Source of the DNA: Microvirga terrae | GTDB lineage: Bacteria > Pseudomonadota > Alphaproteobacteria > Rhizobiales > Beijerinckiaceae | NCBI RefSeq assembly: GCF_013307435.2 | Contig: NZ_CP102845.1 | Span: 1,798,001 to 1,862,000 of the forward strand | Length of the DNA stretch: 64,000 nt | Direction of reading: 5' to 3' | Shown here: one piece after another, positions 25,593 through 35,289 of the stretch | How the letters are laid out: each line of letters begins with the position of its first letter | How positions within the stretch are numbered: position 1 is the first letter of the stretch | Notes under the pieces: generated by a model | Told to the model about the DNA's origin: nothing | Database searches by the model: none | Seen by the model: only the letters and a program-made list of their open reading frames with translations | Position numbers and translations under genes: made by a program

Positions 25593-28500
25593 TCACTCGA
25601 ACCGGCCGCTCGCGTGGGCCAGCATGGTGTAGACCTTGCCGGTCTCCGACGTCAGATAGGTCTTCGTCAGCATGGAGTCGCGATCGTCGCGGGATACTTC
25701 TGACAGCAGGCGCTCGAACTCCTCGACATATCGATCCACGGTTTGCCGGAATTCCTCATCCCGGCGGTACTTGTGGCGAATCTCGTCGAAGGTCTGCTGC
25801 CCCTGCAGCGTATAGAGACGACGGGTGAACACGTTGCTCTCGCCGCGGCGATAGCGGTCCCACAGCTCGACAGCCGCCTCGTGGTCGATCATCCGAGCGA
25901 TATCGACCGAGATCGAATCGAGGGACTCGAGGCTGTTCGTGCGGGCGCGGTCGGTCCTTCCCGGCGTGCGGGCCGGTTCCACTGCCTCGTCGCGAGAGGC
26001 CCGGTTCAGGAGATCCGAGAGCCAGCCGCCGCGGCCGCCGGCATCACGGGCGGGAGCCTCGTCCCTCCGGGAAGCCGGACGTTCGGCCGGCTGAGCCTGA
26101 CGAACCGGCGCAGAAGCCGGAACTGGAGCAGGGCTCAGGGCCGGAGCGGCCGGAGGCTTGGGTTCGGCCTGCCGGGCGATCGTCGGGGCGGGGGCGGGCG
26201 TCTGCGCGATGCGCTGCTCGACCGCGGCCGCGACGGCCGCCATGGTGGCGGCAACCGGGGTCTCGTTGGCCGCAGCCTTGCGGGGCTGCGGAGCCGGAGC
26301 GGCGTCGACGAGACGGTTCGAGCGGGACACGAGAGCCGACAGTTCGTTGAGGGCCTTGATCTGATCGGCGACGACGCGACGCATGTTGGCGCTCGCTTCC
26401 TGTGTCTCCTGCGGCAGCTCGACGACGCCGCGGCGGAGTTCCGCCCGGGTGGCCTCCAGCTCTCGCTGGATTTGACCCGTCATGCCGCGCAGTTCGCCCA
26501 TGGTGTCGCGGAACTTTGTCGTGGCGTTGGTCAGCGCCTCGGTCATTTCGGCCGCTGCCTGTTCGTAGCTGGTGCGCAGGGCGGCCGCCGTGCGGGTGCT
26601 TTCCTCGCCCGTGGTGGCGCGGATGCGCTCGAATTGCTCGCCGATGGCGTTCGTCGTCGTCTCCGCGGCGGCGGCAAGGACCGCCCCGAGCTGCCGCGCC
26701 TTGGCATCGGCGTTCTCGAGAGAACCTTCCATGACGGTCGTGAAGGATCGGGTGACGGTTTCCAGTTCTTGCGAACGGTCGGTGATCCGGGCGAGGAGCT
26801 CGTCCAGGGCACTCTGACGGCTGGACAGCGCCTCGCTCATGCGCGCTTCGACACGCTCCAGCGCGGTCGTCGCTTCGGTGAGGGTTCGCATCTGCACCTG
26901 GGTGGTGTCGGTGAGCGCGCGGCCGCGCTCCTCGAGGCTCTGGGCCAGTTCCATCGCCTGCTGGATGGCTCCGGACGATACGCTGCGCAGCGCGTCCACC
27001 TGATCGGCCACCTGATCGGAGGCACGCCCCGTCTGGCTGGCGATTTCCGAGAGAAGCGACTCGATGTGCTGGACCCGTCCGGCCAGCCCGTCCTCGACGG
27101 CGCCAAGATTGCTGCTGGCCGAGGCCGCAACCTGCTGGAGCAGACGATTGGCGTCTTGCAGGCGACCCAGCACATCGGTGAGTTCGCCCCGCAGGCGGTC
27201 GCTGGTGCCGGTGAGCGTCTGAACACTCTGCTGAGTGCCTTCGTCAATGGCGCTGCGCATGGCTTCTGTCGATTGCGCGTAGGAGGCGGTCAGCTCCATC
27301 GTGCGCTCCTGGAGCGAGGAGAGCAGGGTGGTGCTGCGCTCTTCGAGGTTGCGCAGGGTGGTCTCGCTAATGGCTGTGACTTCGCGCCCGATGAGGTCTC
27401 CATGGGTGCCGAGATTCTCGACGAGGGACGCGCCCTGCGTGTCGAAGATTGAGCGAATCTCGTCGATGCGGCTGGTCAAGGAGCCGAGAACAGCCTGCCC
27501 CCGCTCGTCGATGGTCTCGGCAACGCCGCTGAGACGGTTGACGACCCGGTCTTCGAGCATCGTGACGCTCTGGTTGAGGGCGATGGAAATCTCTTCCGCG
27601 CGGCGTCCGAGGGTCTGGTTGATCTCGAATGCCCGTGTACCGAGGGTCTCCGTGATCTCGTCGGCGCGACTGCCGAGAACCTCGTTGATCGTGGCGATGC
27701 GGCCATCCAGGGACTCGCTGATCTGCTCGGCTTTGGATGCCAGAGTATCGGCGATCGAATTGGTTTTGACAGTGATTGCCTGACTGATCTCATCGACGCG
27801 CGCTTGAAGTGCGGTCGCCACGTCGCGTCCCCCCTCCGCCATGACACGGGCCATTTCGCCGGTGCGGATGACGAGAGCCTCGTTCAGGGCGGTGGAGCGG
27901 GCACCGAGAACCGAGTCGACCCGCTCGACGATGGTGTCGAAATTGACGGCGATCTCCGAGGTGCGGCGGGTGGCGTGCTCCTCGAGAGCGGCAAGCTGGG
28001 TCTCGATCGCCGTAGTTGCCTCGCGGGCGCGCTCGGCGAAGGATTCGGCTACGGTGCGGCCCTGCACGGTGATGAGGCGGTCCATCTCCTCGAAGCGGCC
28101 GCTGATCGTCTCCGTCAGGCTGCCGACGTCGCGCGACATGCGCTCGGCCATCTCGCCGCCGCGGGCCATGACGCCCTCGAAGGCGGTGAGGCGCGAGCCC
28201 AGTGTTTCTTCCATCTCGCGGGTGCGGGTGTCGACCGTCGTGGAGAGGGTTTCTGCGGTGCGGTTGAGAACTTCGTTGACGCGCGATCCCTGGGACGCGA
28301 TGGCGAGAACGATGTCCTTGGCGGTTGTGGCCAGGCGGGTATGCGCTTCGTCCGTGTGGCGGGAAAGCGCCTCGGAGAACTCCTGTCCCCGCGACTCGAA
28401 CGATGTACGGAATTCCTCCACCTGATTGCCCATGAGGAGCGAGACGCGCTCGCCGGCCTGAGCGAGGCTGGTCTCCAGGGCCTGACCTTGGACGGTCACC

Positions 28501-30203
28501 GACTCGCTGACTCGCTGGCTTGCCGTCTCCAGGCGGTTGGCCAGATCCTCGACACGGGTGCCGATGGATTCGTCGGCAAGGCGCACCGCGCTCTCCAACT
28601 GCTCGCGCACCTCTGCACCGCGCTGATCGATCTCACGAGTGACGTCGGCTGCGGTCGTCGCCAGGCGCTCACGGAACTCGTTGCCGCGCAGCACGATCTC
28701 CTCGACTACACCGGATCCGGTGGCGGCGAGCTGCTCGCGAACCTGTACGCCACGAGTCACGATCTCCTCGCCCACGGCGGAGCCTGCGGTGGCGATCTGA
28801 TCCCGCATTTCCGCAGTGCGGGCCGAGATGTCGTCGGCGATCACGCCGCCGGTGGCTGCCAGCTTCTCCGTGATTTCGCTGCCCCGCTGGGCGAAGCTGT
28901 CTTCCAGGGTGCGGGCCGTCGACTCGAAGGCCTCACGCACGTCGTTGCCCTGCTGGGCGAGAGCGTCGATCACGCCGCGACCCGTTTCCGCAAGGGTGCG
29001 AGTGACCTGGCTCGCGCCTTCCTGGAGGTGGCGGGTCAGAAGATCGCCGGTGCGCTCGAAGGCGCCGGTGATGTCCTGCGCCTTGCTCTCGAGCGCACCC
29101 GTGATGATGGTGCCGACCTCGGAGATGCCGTTCTTGATCTCTTCGCTCGAGCCCGAGAGGCGCTCCACCAGCTCGACGCCGCGGCTTGCCATTTCCTCGA
29201 CGACACGCTCCCCCGCGCGGCCGAGGGCCTGGGTGATGTGATCGCCCTGCTGTTCCAGCGACGCGGTGACCTTGTCGCCGGCGCCGCTGACGGCGGCAAC
29301 GACGCGTTCGCTAGCGCCGTCGAGATCCTGGATCAGATTCTGGTGCACGCCCGTGATCGAGCCGCGCACGCGCTCGGCGTTCGACACGATCGCCTCGCGC
29401 TGCGCCACGAGTTCGTCGATCAGAGATCGGATGCGGATCTCGTTGTCGGAATAGGCGCGTTCCAGCGTCGAGATCTCGCTGCGCACGAGGGTTTCGAGTT
29501 CTCCCGCGCGGGCGAGAGCGCGCTCGACCCCGTCGCCGACGGCGGCGACCTCACGGCGCACGGCCTGCGAGACCGAGAGAACCGCGTCGGTCGAGAAGTT
29601 TTCGGGCTGGGCCAGACGCGCGGCGACTTCGCCGACCGCGCGCGCGACCAGCTTCATCTCCTGCGAGCGGACGGTGAGCATCGCCGCAATGAAGAACAGG
29701 AAGACCGGTGCCACGAGCCCGACGGCACCAAGGGCGAGCTGCGAGGTCGAGAAGGTGGCGAGCAGTTGTTCGGGAGTCGTGATGCCCTGCCCATAGACGA
29801 GGGCTCCCACGCCACCGAGCCAGAGCAGGGAAGCGAGTGCGGCCAACCAGTAGGCGCGGCGAGAGGGGCGGATCTGAAGAGCCTGCAGCATCACGCCCAC
29901 GTTCTGGCGGTCGTCGTTGGCCACGGAGCTCCGGTCGGGGGCGATGAAGCCGGAGCGGGCCATGTCGTCGAGCCTGGGGTCATGGTCGTCTGCCTGGGCG
30001 GACAGGGAATCGGAACCAAGCCCGAACGGACCCTTGGTGAAGTCGTGATCATCGATGTCCGGCAGCTTCGGCTCCTCGTATGGCTTGCCGCCTGAGCGCT
30101 CTGGAGTGTGGATCACGAATGTCTCTTCAAGATTGAGCGCCTGCTCGACAGCCGACAAGGCTGCCTCGGCCGGGTCCTTCATTTTCTTGTTCTCGGTCGC
30201 CAT
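25593..30203 (-). CDS. Giant membrane-anchored coiled-coil protein, growth-pole-ring (GPR)/TipN-like
   Basis: 1536 residues. The first 110 are acidic and cytoplasmic-looking. Two membrane helices follow (about 118-138 YWLAALASLLWLGGVGALVY and 156-177). Residues about 180-1270 are apolipoprotein-like coiled coil with degenerate repeats, often of the form VxExLxxRGxExRExL. A proline/alanine-rich linker (about 1270-1390) leads to a compact conserved end (SISVDIARMIDHEAAVELWD, RLYTLQGQQTFDEIRHKYRR). In Agrobacterium a similar large apolipoprotein-domain protein (GPR) forms a ring at the growing pole, and Caulobacter TipN is a shorter relative. The family call rests on architecture and recall, not on a search. 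Confidence 0.75.
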   Translation of the reverse strand: MATENKKMKDPAEAALSAVEQALNLEETFVIHTPERSGGKPYEEPKLPDIDDHDFTKGPFGLGSDSLSAQADDHDPRLDDMARSGFIAPDRSSVANDDRQNVGVMLQALQIRPSRRAYWLAALASLLWLGGVGALVYGQGITTPEQLLATFSTSQLALGAVGLVAPVFLFFIAAMLTVRSQEMKLVARAVGEVAARLAQPENFSTDAVLSVSQAVRREVAAVGDGVERALARAGELETLVRSEISTLERAYSDNEIRIRSLIDELVAQREAIVSNAERVRGSITGVHQNLIQDLDGASERVVAAVSGAGDKVTASLEQQGDHITQALGRAGERVVEEMASRGVELVERLSGSSEEIKNGISEVGTIITGALESKAQDITGAFERTGDLLTRHLQEGASQVTRTLAETGRGVIDALAQQGNDVREAFESTARTLEDSFAQRGSEITEKLAATGGVIADDISARTAEMRDQIATAGSAVGEEIVTRGVQVREQLAATGSGVVEEIVLRGNEFRERLATTAADVTREIDQRGAEVREQLESAVRLADESIGTRVEDLANRLETASQRVSESVTVQGQALETSLAQAGERVSLLMGNQVEEFRTSFESRGQEFSEALSRHTDEAHTRLATTAKDIVLAIASQGSRVNEVLNRTAETLSTTVDTRTREMEETLGSRLTAFEGVMARGGEMAERMSRDVGSLTETISGRFEEMDRLITVQGRTVAESFAERAREATTAIETQLAALEEHATRRTSEIAVNFDTIVERVDSVLGARSTALNEALVIRTGEMARVMAEGGRDVATALQARVDEISQAITVKTNSIADTLASKAEQISESLDGRIATINEVLGSRADEITETLGTRAFEINQTLGRRAEEISIALNQSVTMLEDRVVNRLSGVAETIDERGQAVLGSLTSRIDEIRSIFDTQGASLVENLGTHGDLIGREVTAISETTLRNLEERSTTLLSSLQERTMELTASYAQSTEAMRSAIDEGTQQSVQTLTGTSDRLRGELTDVLGRLQDANRLLQQVAASASSNLGAVEDGLAGRVQHIESLLSEIASQTGRASDQVADQVDALRSVSSGAIQQAMELAQSLEERGRALTDTTQVQMRTLTEATTALERVEARMSEALSSRQSALDELLARITDRSQELETVTRSFTTVMEGSLENADAKARQLGAVLAAAAETTTNAIGEQFERIRATTGEESTRTAAALRTSYEQAAAEMTEALTNATTKFRDTMGELRGMTGQIQRELEATRAELRRGVVELPQETQEASANMRRVVADQIKALNELSALVSRSNRLVDAAPAPQPRKAAANETPVAATMAAVAAAVEQRIAQTPAPAPTIARQAEPKPPAAPALSPAPVPASAPVRQAQPAERPASRRDEAPARDAGGRGGWLSDLLNRASRDEAVEPARTPGRTDRARTNSLESLDSISVDIARMIDHEAAVELWDRYRRGESNVFTRRLYTLQGQQTFDEIRHKYRRDEEFRQTVDRYVEEFERLLSEVSRDDRDSMLTKTYLTSETGKVYTMLAHASGRFE

Positions 30204-30521
30204 GATCCGCCCTCGTGACGCAACTGATGATGGTTGAAGCCGCCTTCACTCACTACAACGACGAGGTGAATGCCTGGCTCCAACCGGTGCGAAGTCCCAT
30301 TTAGAGAATTCCGCACGGTAATCTGTCATTTACCAAGCAAGTCTAGCGGCCGATCTGAAACAAGGAAACCCGATGTCCCCTGCCAATTATGAACGTCGTT
30401 AACGGCTTAGTAACCTGCTCTACCGGGGAAAATTGCGGCGAAAAGACGGCAGGTTTCGTATGCGTCTCTCGTCTTCCGGCGCAGTCTGTCTTAAGTATGC
30501 GCCGACAAGCAGAGGTCCGCA
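30204..30521. other. Divergent intergenic region between GPR-like gene and ferredoxin gene
   Basis: 318 bases with no gene. It contains a near-match to a CtrA box, TTAA-N7-GTAA at 30399-30413, and AT-rich segments fit for promoters in both directions. No other structure was recognised. Confidence 0.5.
30399..30413 (+). promoter_or_regulatory. Possible CtrA box (one mismatch)
   Basis: TTAA at 30399-30402 and GTAA at 30410-30413 are separated by 7 bases, against the consensus TTAA-N7-TTAA. It lies between the polar-growth gene and the ferredoxin gene. One mismatch and a short motif make chance occurrence possible. Confidence 0.3.
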
Positions 30522-30842
30522 ATGATCAATATTACGTTCGTCGATGCCGAAGGCACGGCCCGCACCGTGGAGGCGGAGGAGGGCGCAACCGTGATGGAAA
30601 CGGCCATCCGCAATGGCATTCCCGGGATCGAGGCAGAATGCGGGGGAGCCTGCTCTTGTGCCACCTGTCACGTCTATGTCGCCGAGGAATGGGAGGCGGC
30701 GACGGGTCAGCCTCAGCCCATGGAGGAGGATATGCTCGACTTCGCCTACGACGTGCGTCCCAACTCGCGGCTTTCATGCCAGATCCGCGTCAGGCCCGAG
30801 CTTGACGGGCTTGTCGTTCACACGCCCACCCGTCAAGGTTGA
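30522..30842 (+). CDS. 2Fe-2S ferredoxin, adrenodoxin type
   Basis: 106 residues with cluster ligands in CGGACSCATC (C-x5-C-x2-C) and a fourth cysteine in SRLSCQI. The sequence MINITFVDAEGTARTVEAEE and HVYVAEEW match the adrenodoxin/FdxB group that donates electrons to cytochrome P450s or to Fe-S assembly. There is no isc cluster or P450 next to it, so its partner is unknown. The next gene follows 15 bases later. Confidence 0.93.
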   Translation: MINITFVDAEGTARTVEAEEGATVMETAIRNGIPGIEAECGGACSCATCHVYVAEEWEAATGQPQPMEEDMLDFAYDVRPNSRLSCQIRVRPELDGLVVHTPTRQG

Positions 30843-30857
30843 TCCGGAGATAAGCTG

Positions 30858-31283
30858 ATGTTCAAGACGATCCTGGTACCTGTCGACCTCGGGGAAGTGG
30901 AGGCGGTGCAGCCCGCCATCGACAAGGCGGTGGAACTCGCTACCGCCTCGGGCGGCACTCTGCGCCTGATCTATGTGCGCGCCATCGTCCCGGTGACCTA
31001 CATGGAGTTCATGCCGCCGACCTTCGACGAGGAGCAGCAGGGCGAGGCGGAGAAGCGACTGGCGGACCTAGCCGCCAAGGTGGCGCTTCCAGCGGAGCGC
31101 GTCTCTGCCGTCGTCCGGCTCGGCTCCGTCTACAACGAAGTGCTGGACGAGGCCGAAAAGACCGGGACCGACCTCGTCGTCATCGGCTCGCATCGGCCGA
31201 CCATGGCGACTTACCTGCTCGGATCCAATGCCGCCACCGTCGTGCGCCACGCCAAGTGCTCGGTGCTGGTGGTGCGGGCCTAG
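30858..31283 (+). CDS. Universal stress protein, UspA family
   Basis: 141 residues of the UspA fold. The nucleotide-binding signature GSHRPTMATYLLGSNAATVVRHAKCSVLVV has the G-x2-G-x9-G(S/T) pattern close to the ATP-binding type (here GSHR...LLGSNA). It opens MFKTILVPVDLGEVEAVQP. It is close behind the ferredoxin gene with GGAG in front and probably shares its transcript. Role: stress survival, details unknown. Confidence 0.9.
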   Translation: MFKTILVPVDLGEVEAVQPAIDKAVELATASGGTLRLIYVRAIVPVTYMEFMPPTFDEEQQGEAEKRLADLAAKVALPAERVSAVVRLGSVYNEVLDEAEKTGTDLVVIGSHRPTMATYLLGSNAATVVRHAKCSVLVVRA

Positions 31284-31297
31284 GCCAAACATTCCAG

Positions 31298-31385
31298 GGT
31301 CGTGGCCGGTCCGGCCACCGCGATCTTGTGTGGCTCGGCGCTTCGAGCGATCGAGATCGTCGACACAAGGGCGGTGCTGACGCTG
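31298..31385. repeat. Degenerate copy of the dispersed repeat, copy 4
   Basis: GTGGCCGGTCCGGCCACCGCGATC, split here as GTGGCCGGTC and CGGCCACCGCGATC, then a centre with GGCTCGGCGCTTCGAGCGATC and a decayed second arm (GACACAAGGGCGGTGCTGACG). Order and spacing follow copies 2 and 3, but both palindromes have lost symmetry. Confidence 0.45.
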
Positions 31386-31404
31386 ATTACGGGATTCTCA
31401 TCCT

Positions 31405-31974
31405 TCAAGGAGCCTTAGGCAGAAGCTCCGCCGGCAGCTCCCCGGCGCGGAACGGGCGGGGCTTGTTGAGCCTGATCATCGGCTCAATCTGCCAAACGCC
31501 CACGACCGCGAACAACCCTCCCAGCAGCGCAACGCCCGTCGCACCCATGCGCAGAGCCTGCCAGATCAAATACGCCATGGCGACGAGCGACGCGATGGCA
31601 AGCGCCGAGGTGGGCAGCCAGAGCCCTAGGGGTTTTCCGGCCACGAACTTCGCCTGCGGGTTGGCCTGGGCGATGGCTTCACAGAGGGCTTGGGCGAAGG
31701 CGCGGTATTCCTGGGTGAGCTCCTGGGCCTCCACCAGGCTCTTCCAATCGAGCGAGCTGAACGTGAAGGACTTGCCGTCCTTCATGACCACCTTCGTGCG
31801 AAATGATTTCTGTGCCAGCCGGCCGGGCTCGAACGTCATGCGAACGGTGCTGACGGCCCCGAGCTGGACCTCATGCACCTTGCGGCCCGAATCCACGGTG
31901 AGCTTCTCGCCCCTGAGGGTGAAGGAAATCGGCCCCCCGAAGGGCTTGGGGCTGTGGGTAAAGGTCGTGGTCAT
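31405..31974 (-). CDS. Conserved hypothetical membrane protein
   Basis: 189 residues starting MTTTFTHSPKPFGGPISFTL. The first 110 residues look like a soluble PH-like beta domain (LTVDSGRKVHEVQLGAVSTV, RTKVVMKDGKSFTFSSLDWK), followed by two membrane helices (TSALAIASLVAMAYLIWQAL; VALLGGLFAVVGVW) and a short tail. No family is recognised. The open frame extends upstream to 32235 as a shadow of the VWA gene. It is co-directional with, and 62 bases downstream of, the VWA gene. Confidence 0.75.
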   Translation of the reverse strand: MTTTFTHSPKPFGGPISFTLRGEKLTVDSGRKVHEVQLGAVSTVRMTFEPGRLAQKSFRTKVVMKDGKSFTFSSLDWKSLVEAQELTQEYRAFAQALCEAIAQANPQAKFVAGKPLGLWLPTSALAIASLVAMAYLIWQALRMGATGVALLGGLFAVVGVWQIEPMIRLNKPRPFRAGELPAELLPKAP

Positions 31975-32036
31975 GCGGCTTCTTAGCGGCGCAGCATCCG
32001 TTCCGCAAACCCCCCAGCCGGCTCGGCCGTGGGACG

Positions 32037-33230
32037 TTAGCGGACCAGTTCCCGCATCGCGTGGTCGATGCCTTCGAGAGTGAGCGGGTACATGCGCTCC
32101 CCAAAGAGCTGTCGGATCAGGGTTATGGATTGCGTGTGACCCCAGTGCGGCTGCGGCACCGGGTTCAGCCACACGGCTTTCGGGAAGTGGTCGAGAACGC
32201 GCCGGATCCAGGCTTGACCGGGCTCCTCGTTCCAATGCTCCACCGAGCCGCCGGGATGGGTGACCTCATAAGGGCTCATGGACGCGTCGCCCACGAAGAC
32301 CACCCGGTAATCGGACGGATAGGTGCGGATCACGTCGAGGGTGGGGATCACCTCGTCGAAACGGCGGCGATTGTCCTTCCAGAGGTTCTCGTAAACACAG
32401 TTATGGAAGTAGAAGTGCTCGAAATGCTTGAACTCGAGGCGCGCGGCCGAAAACAGCTCCTCGGCGGCTTCGACATGCCAGTCCATGGAGCCCCCCACAT
32501 CGAGGAAGAGCAGAACCTTCACGGCATTGCGGCGCTCGGGGCGTAGGCGCACGTCGAGATAGCCCTTGTGAGCCGATTCCTGAATCGTCCCATCCAGGTC
32601 CAGCTCCTCGGCCGAGCCGGTCCGGGCGAAACGGCGCAGACGGCGCAGGGCGATGCGCATGTTGCGGACGCCGAGCTCGACACTGTCGTCGAAATCCTTG
32701 AACTCTCGCTTATCCCACACCTTCACGGCACGGAAGCTGCGGTTCTTGTCCTGCCCGATCCGGATGCTTTCCGGGTTGTAGCCGTAGGCGCCGTAAGGGG
32801 AGGTGCCGGCGGTCCCAATCCACTTGTTGCCGCCCTGGTGGCGGCCCTTCTGCTCCTTCAGGCGCTCCCTCAGGTTCTCCCAGAGCTTTTCCCAGCCCAT
32901 GGCTTCGATCTGCTTTTTCTCCTCCTCCGTGAGGTAGCGCTCCGCGAGCTTGCGCAGCCATTCTCCGGGAATGCCGGTCTCGTCGACCGCGTGGCCCATG
33001 CTCTCGATACCCTTGAACACATGGGCGAACACCTGATCGAAACGGTCGAAATGCCGTTCGTCCTTCACCAGGCAGGTACGGGAGAGATAGTAGAATTCCT
33101 CGACGCTCTTGTCCGCAAGGTCACGGTCGAGCGCTTCCAGCAGGGACAGATACTCCCGGAAGGAGACCGGCACCTTGGCCGCGCGCAGCTCTGTGAAGAA
33201 GGTCAGAAACATCGGGCCAGTGTCCGGCAT
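32037..33230 (-). CDS. VWA-domain (CoxE-like) protein
   Basis: 397 residues. The N-terminal helical part (FFTELRAAKVPVSFREYLSL) and a charged middle precede a C-terminal von Willebrand A domain with a modified metal site, DVGGS, where most VWA domains have DxSxS; this variant recurs in the family. CoxE-like proteins work with MoxR-type AAA ATPases as a chaperone pair for metalloenzyme assembly or stress. The only MoxR here is at 36684, on the other strand and 3.5 kb away. The start is ATG 33230 or 33212; neither has a clear ribosome site. Confidence 0.88.
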   Translation of the reverse strand: MPDTGPMFLTFFTELRAAKVPVSFREYLSLLEALDRDLADKSVEEFYYLSRTCLVKDERHFDRFDQVFAHVFKGIESMGHAVDETGIPGEWLRKLAERYLTEEEKKQIEAMGWEKLWENLRERLKEQKGRHQGGNKWIGTAGTSPYGAYGYNPESIRIGQDKNRSFRAVKVWDKREFKDFDDSVELGVRNMRIALRRLRRFARTGSAEELDLDGTIQESAHKGYLDVRLRPERRNAVKVLLFLDVGGSMDWHVEAAEELFSAARLEFKHFEHFYFHNCVYENLWKDNRRRFDEVIPTLDVIRTYPSDYRVVFVGDASMSPYEVTHPGGSVEHWNEEPGQAWIRRVLDHFPKAVWLNPVPQPHWGHTQSITLIRQLFGERMYPLTLEGIDHAMRELVR

Positions 33231-33273
33231 TGCGGAGGAAGGTCAAGGCCGATCCAAGGCTCGGACCTTGCTC

Positions 33274-35064
33274 TCACTTTCCAACCGTCCGACGGGCTCT
33301 GAATTCGATGCGCTCCGGATTGCGGGTGTTCTTCTTAAGAACCTCGCGGAATTCGTCGCGCCGCTCATGGATCGAGGCAATGACCAACCCCATCGGAACT
33401 CCGATATCCGTCAGAACCGCCTCGCTCAGCTGCAGGGAGGCCTCAATGGTCTCGGGCACCGCATCGTCGACGCCGAGATCGTAGAGCTGAGCGGCGTGCT
33501 TGTCGTCGCGGGCGCGGGACACGATGGTAATGTCCGACCGCTCCTGCCGGGCGGCCGCGACCAACGCCCCGATGGCACTCGGAGTGTCAAGGGTGATGAC
33601 GAGGGCGCGCGCCTGCTCGATGCCGCAGGCGCGCAGGAACTCGGGATAGGACCCGTCCCCGAAATAGACCGGCTTACCGGCTCTGCGTTGTTCGGCCACG
33701 CGGGCCGGGTCGAGGTCGATGGCGAGATAAGGCACCTTGTGCCGCTGAAGCATGTCGCCGACGAGCTGGCCGACACGGCCATACCCGGCCACTATGACCC
33801 GTCCGGGCTCCTCCGGCGGGGGTGGAACCGTGATCGCCGGGTCGAGGGGACGCTTCTTCTCCAGCCGGCGGCTCAGGCGGCGTCCCAGCCGGGCGAAGAA
33901 GGGAATCGCCACCATGGTGAGCGTGGTCACGATCAGGAGGCTCTGGCCCGCTTCGCCGGGAACCAGTCCGGCCGCCATGGCGCTGCCGAGGATGACCAGC
34001 GCGAACTCGCCGCCGGGGCCGAGCAGCAGCCCCGTCTCGGCGGCTTCGGCCGCATTGAGCCCGAACGGGCGGCTCAGCCAGAAGATGATCACACTCTTGA
34101 CGGCGACCACCAGAGTGGCGATCCCAAGGATTGTCAGCGGCGCCTCCAGAAACCGCACGACGTCCAGGTTCATGCCGACCGAGACGAAAAAGACGCCCAA
34201 GAGCAGGCCTTTGAAGGGCTGGATCGTCGTGTCGACGGCGCGCCGATACTCGGTTTCCGACAGGAGAATGCCGGCAATGAAAGCGCCAAGCGCCATGGAC
34301 AGGCCGCTCGCAGCCGCGACGAGGCTCGTGACCAGCACAACGAGCAGGCAGGCCGCCATGAACAGTTCAGGGCTTTTCGTCGTCGAGACCATCTGGAAGA
34401 AGGGCCGCAGGACGATGCGTCCGAGCACCACGATGACGGCCAGGGCCAGCGCCGCCTGAAGAAGTGACGTGACCAGGGTCAGAGTGGTGACTTCCGGCTG
34501 CCGGATGTCCAGGACCGCGATGGTGAGCAGGATCGGCGCCACGGCCAGATCCTGGAAGAGCAGGGCTGAGAAGCTCGCGCGTCCCGGCGAGGTGTTGAGG
34601 CGCCTCTGTTCCGCGAGGACCGGCAGGACGATGGCCGTGGAGGACAAAGCCAGGGCGATGCCGATGATGGCGGCCGCCGTCACGGTGGCGACGCTCTTAT
34701 ACGCGAACAGGCTCAAGGCGAGGGTGCAGAGCACGACCTGGAGCGTTCCAAACCCGAACACCATGCGTCGCAGGAGGCGCAGGCGCTGCCAGGACAGCTC
34801 GATGCCGATAGTGAACAGGAGGAAGACCACGCCGAACTCGGCCAGCCGCGAGGTCCCCTCCGGGTCCGTGAAGGTCAGCCAGTCGACCCAAGGGTAGCTC
34901 GGCATGAGACGCCCAAGACCGAAGGGCCCCAGCAACGCGCCTGCCGCCAGGAACCCCAGGACCGGGCTGACCTTGAGCCGGTGAAACAGGGGGACGACGA
35001 TGCCTGCCGTTGCCAGAAAAAGAATGGGTTCCTGATAGGCGTGCAGGTCTATCGCAGCGGCCAT
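33274..35064 (-). CDS. CPA2 cation:proton antiporter with RCK domain (KefB/KefC-like)
   Basis: 596 residues: about 12 hydrophobic helices of the Na+/H+ exchanger fold (HRLKVSPVLGFLAAGALLGP, ALALSSTAIVLPVL, TIGIELSWQRL), then a cytoplasmic TrkA-N domain (VIVAGYGRVGQLVGDMLQRH, with the GxGxxG NAD motif) at about 415-535. Such proteins extrude K+ or Na+ under ligand control. The start at 35064 has GGAAGGAAG before it. A KefF/KefG-like partner is not adjacent. Confidence 0.93.
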   Translation of the reverse strand: MAAAIDLHAYQEPILFLATAGIVVPLFHRLKVSPVLGFLAAGALLGPFGLGRLMPSYPWVDWLTFTDPEGTSRLAEFGVVFLLFTIGIELSWQRLRLLRRMVFGFGTLQVVLCTLALSLFAYKSVATVTAAAIIGIALALSSTAIVLPVLAEQRRLNTSPGRASFSALLFQDLAVAPILLTIAVLDIRQPEVTTLTLVTSLLQAALALAVIVVLGRIVLRPFFQMVSTTKSPELFMAACLLVVLVTSLVAAASGLSMALGAFIAGILLSETEYRRAVDTTIQPFKGLLLGVFFVSVGMNLDVVRFLEAPLTILGIATLVVAVKSVIIFWLSRPFGLNAAEAAETGLLLGPGGEFALVILGSAMAAGLVPGEAGQSLLIVTTLTMVAIPFFARLGRRLSRRLEKKRPLDPAITVPPPPEEPGRVIVAGYGRVGQLVGDMLQRHKVPYLAIDLDPARVAEQRRAGKPVYFGDGSYPEFLRACGIEQARALVITLDTPSAIGALVAAARQERSDITIVSRARDDKHAAQLYDLGVDDAVPETIEASLQLSEAVLTDIGVPMGLVIASIHERRDEFREVLKKNTRNPERIEFRARRTVGK

Positions 35065-35187
35065 TGCTTCCTTCCGGTCAGAGATATTGTCCTTCTACGT
35101 CCAAGTGATGCGCAAGGGGTTAATGCCGCTCCCGACGGCATGGTGGGCGCGACATGAGCGCATGGGTTTTCATCATGATCCCCCCTG

Positions 35188-35275
35188 ATCGTCATGGCCG
35201 GACAGATCCCGGCCAACTTGGCACAAAGCAGGAGGAGACCTGGATCCCCGGCTCAGGGCCGGGGATGCTGATAAG
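35188..35275. repeat. Partial copy of the dispersed repeat, copy 5
   Basis: GTCATGGCCGGACAGATCCCGGCCA (25 bases, the first palindrome with a few changes) and CCCCGGCTCAGGGCCGGGG as the second palindrome, with a divergent centre. Lies between the antiporter and the PLP-enzyme gene. Less certain than copies 1-3. Confidence 0.45.
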
Positions 35276-35289
35276 CAAGATGGGGATGG

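Noticed and set aside
27804..30095. 763-codon open frame on the plus strand opposite the giant coiled-coil gene
   Set aside because: High-GC antisense shadow: composition is His/Asp/Gly/Arg-rich without domains, while the minus-strand protein has clear membrane helices and heptad pattern.
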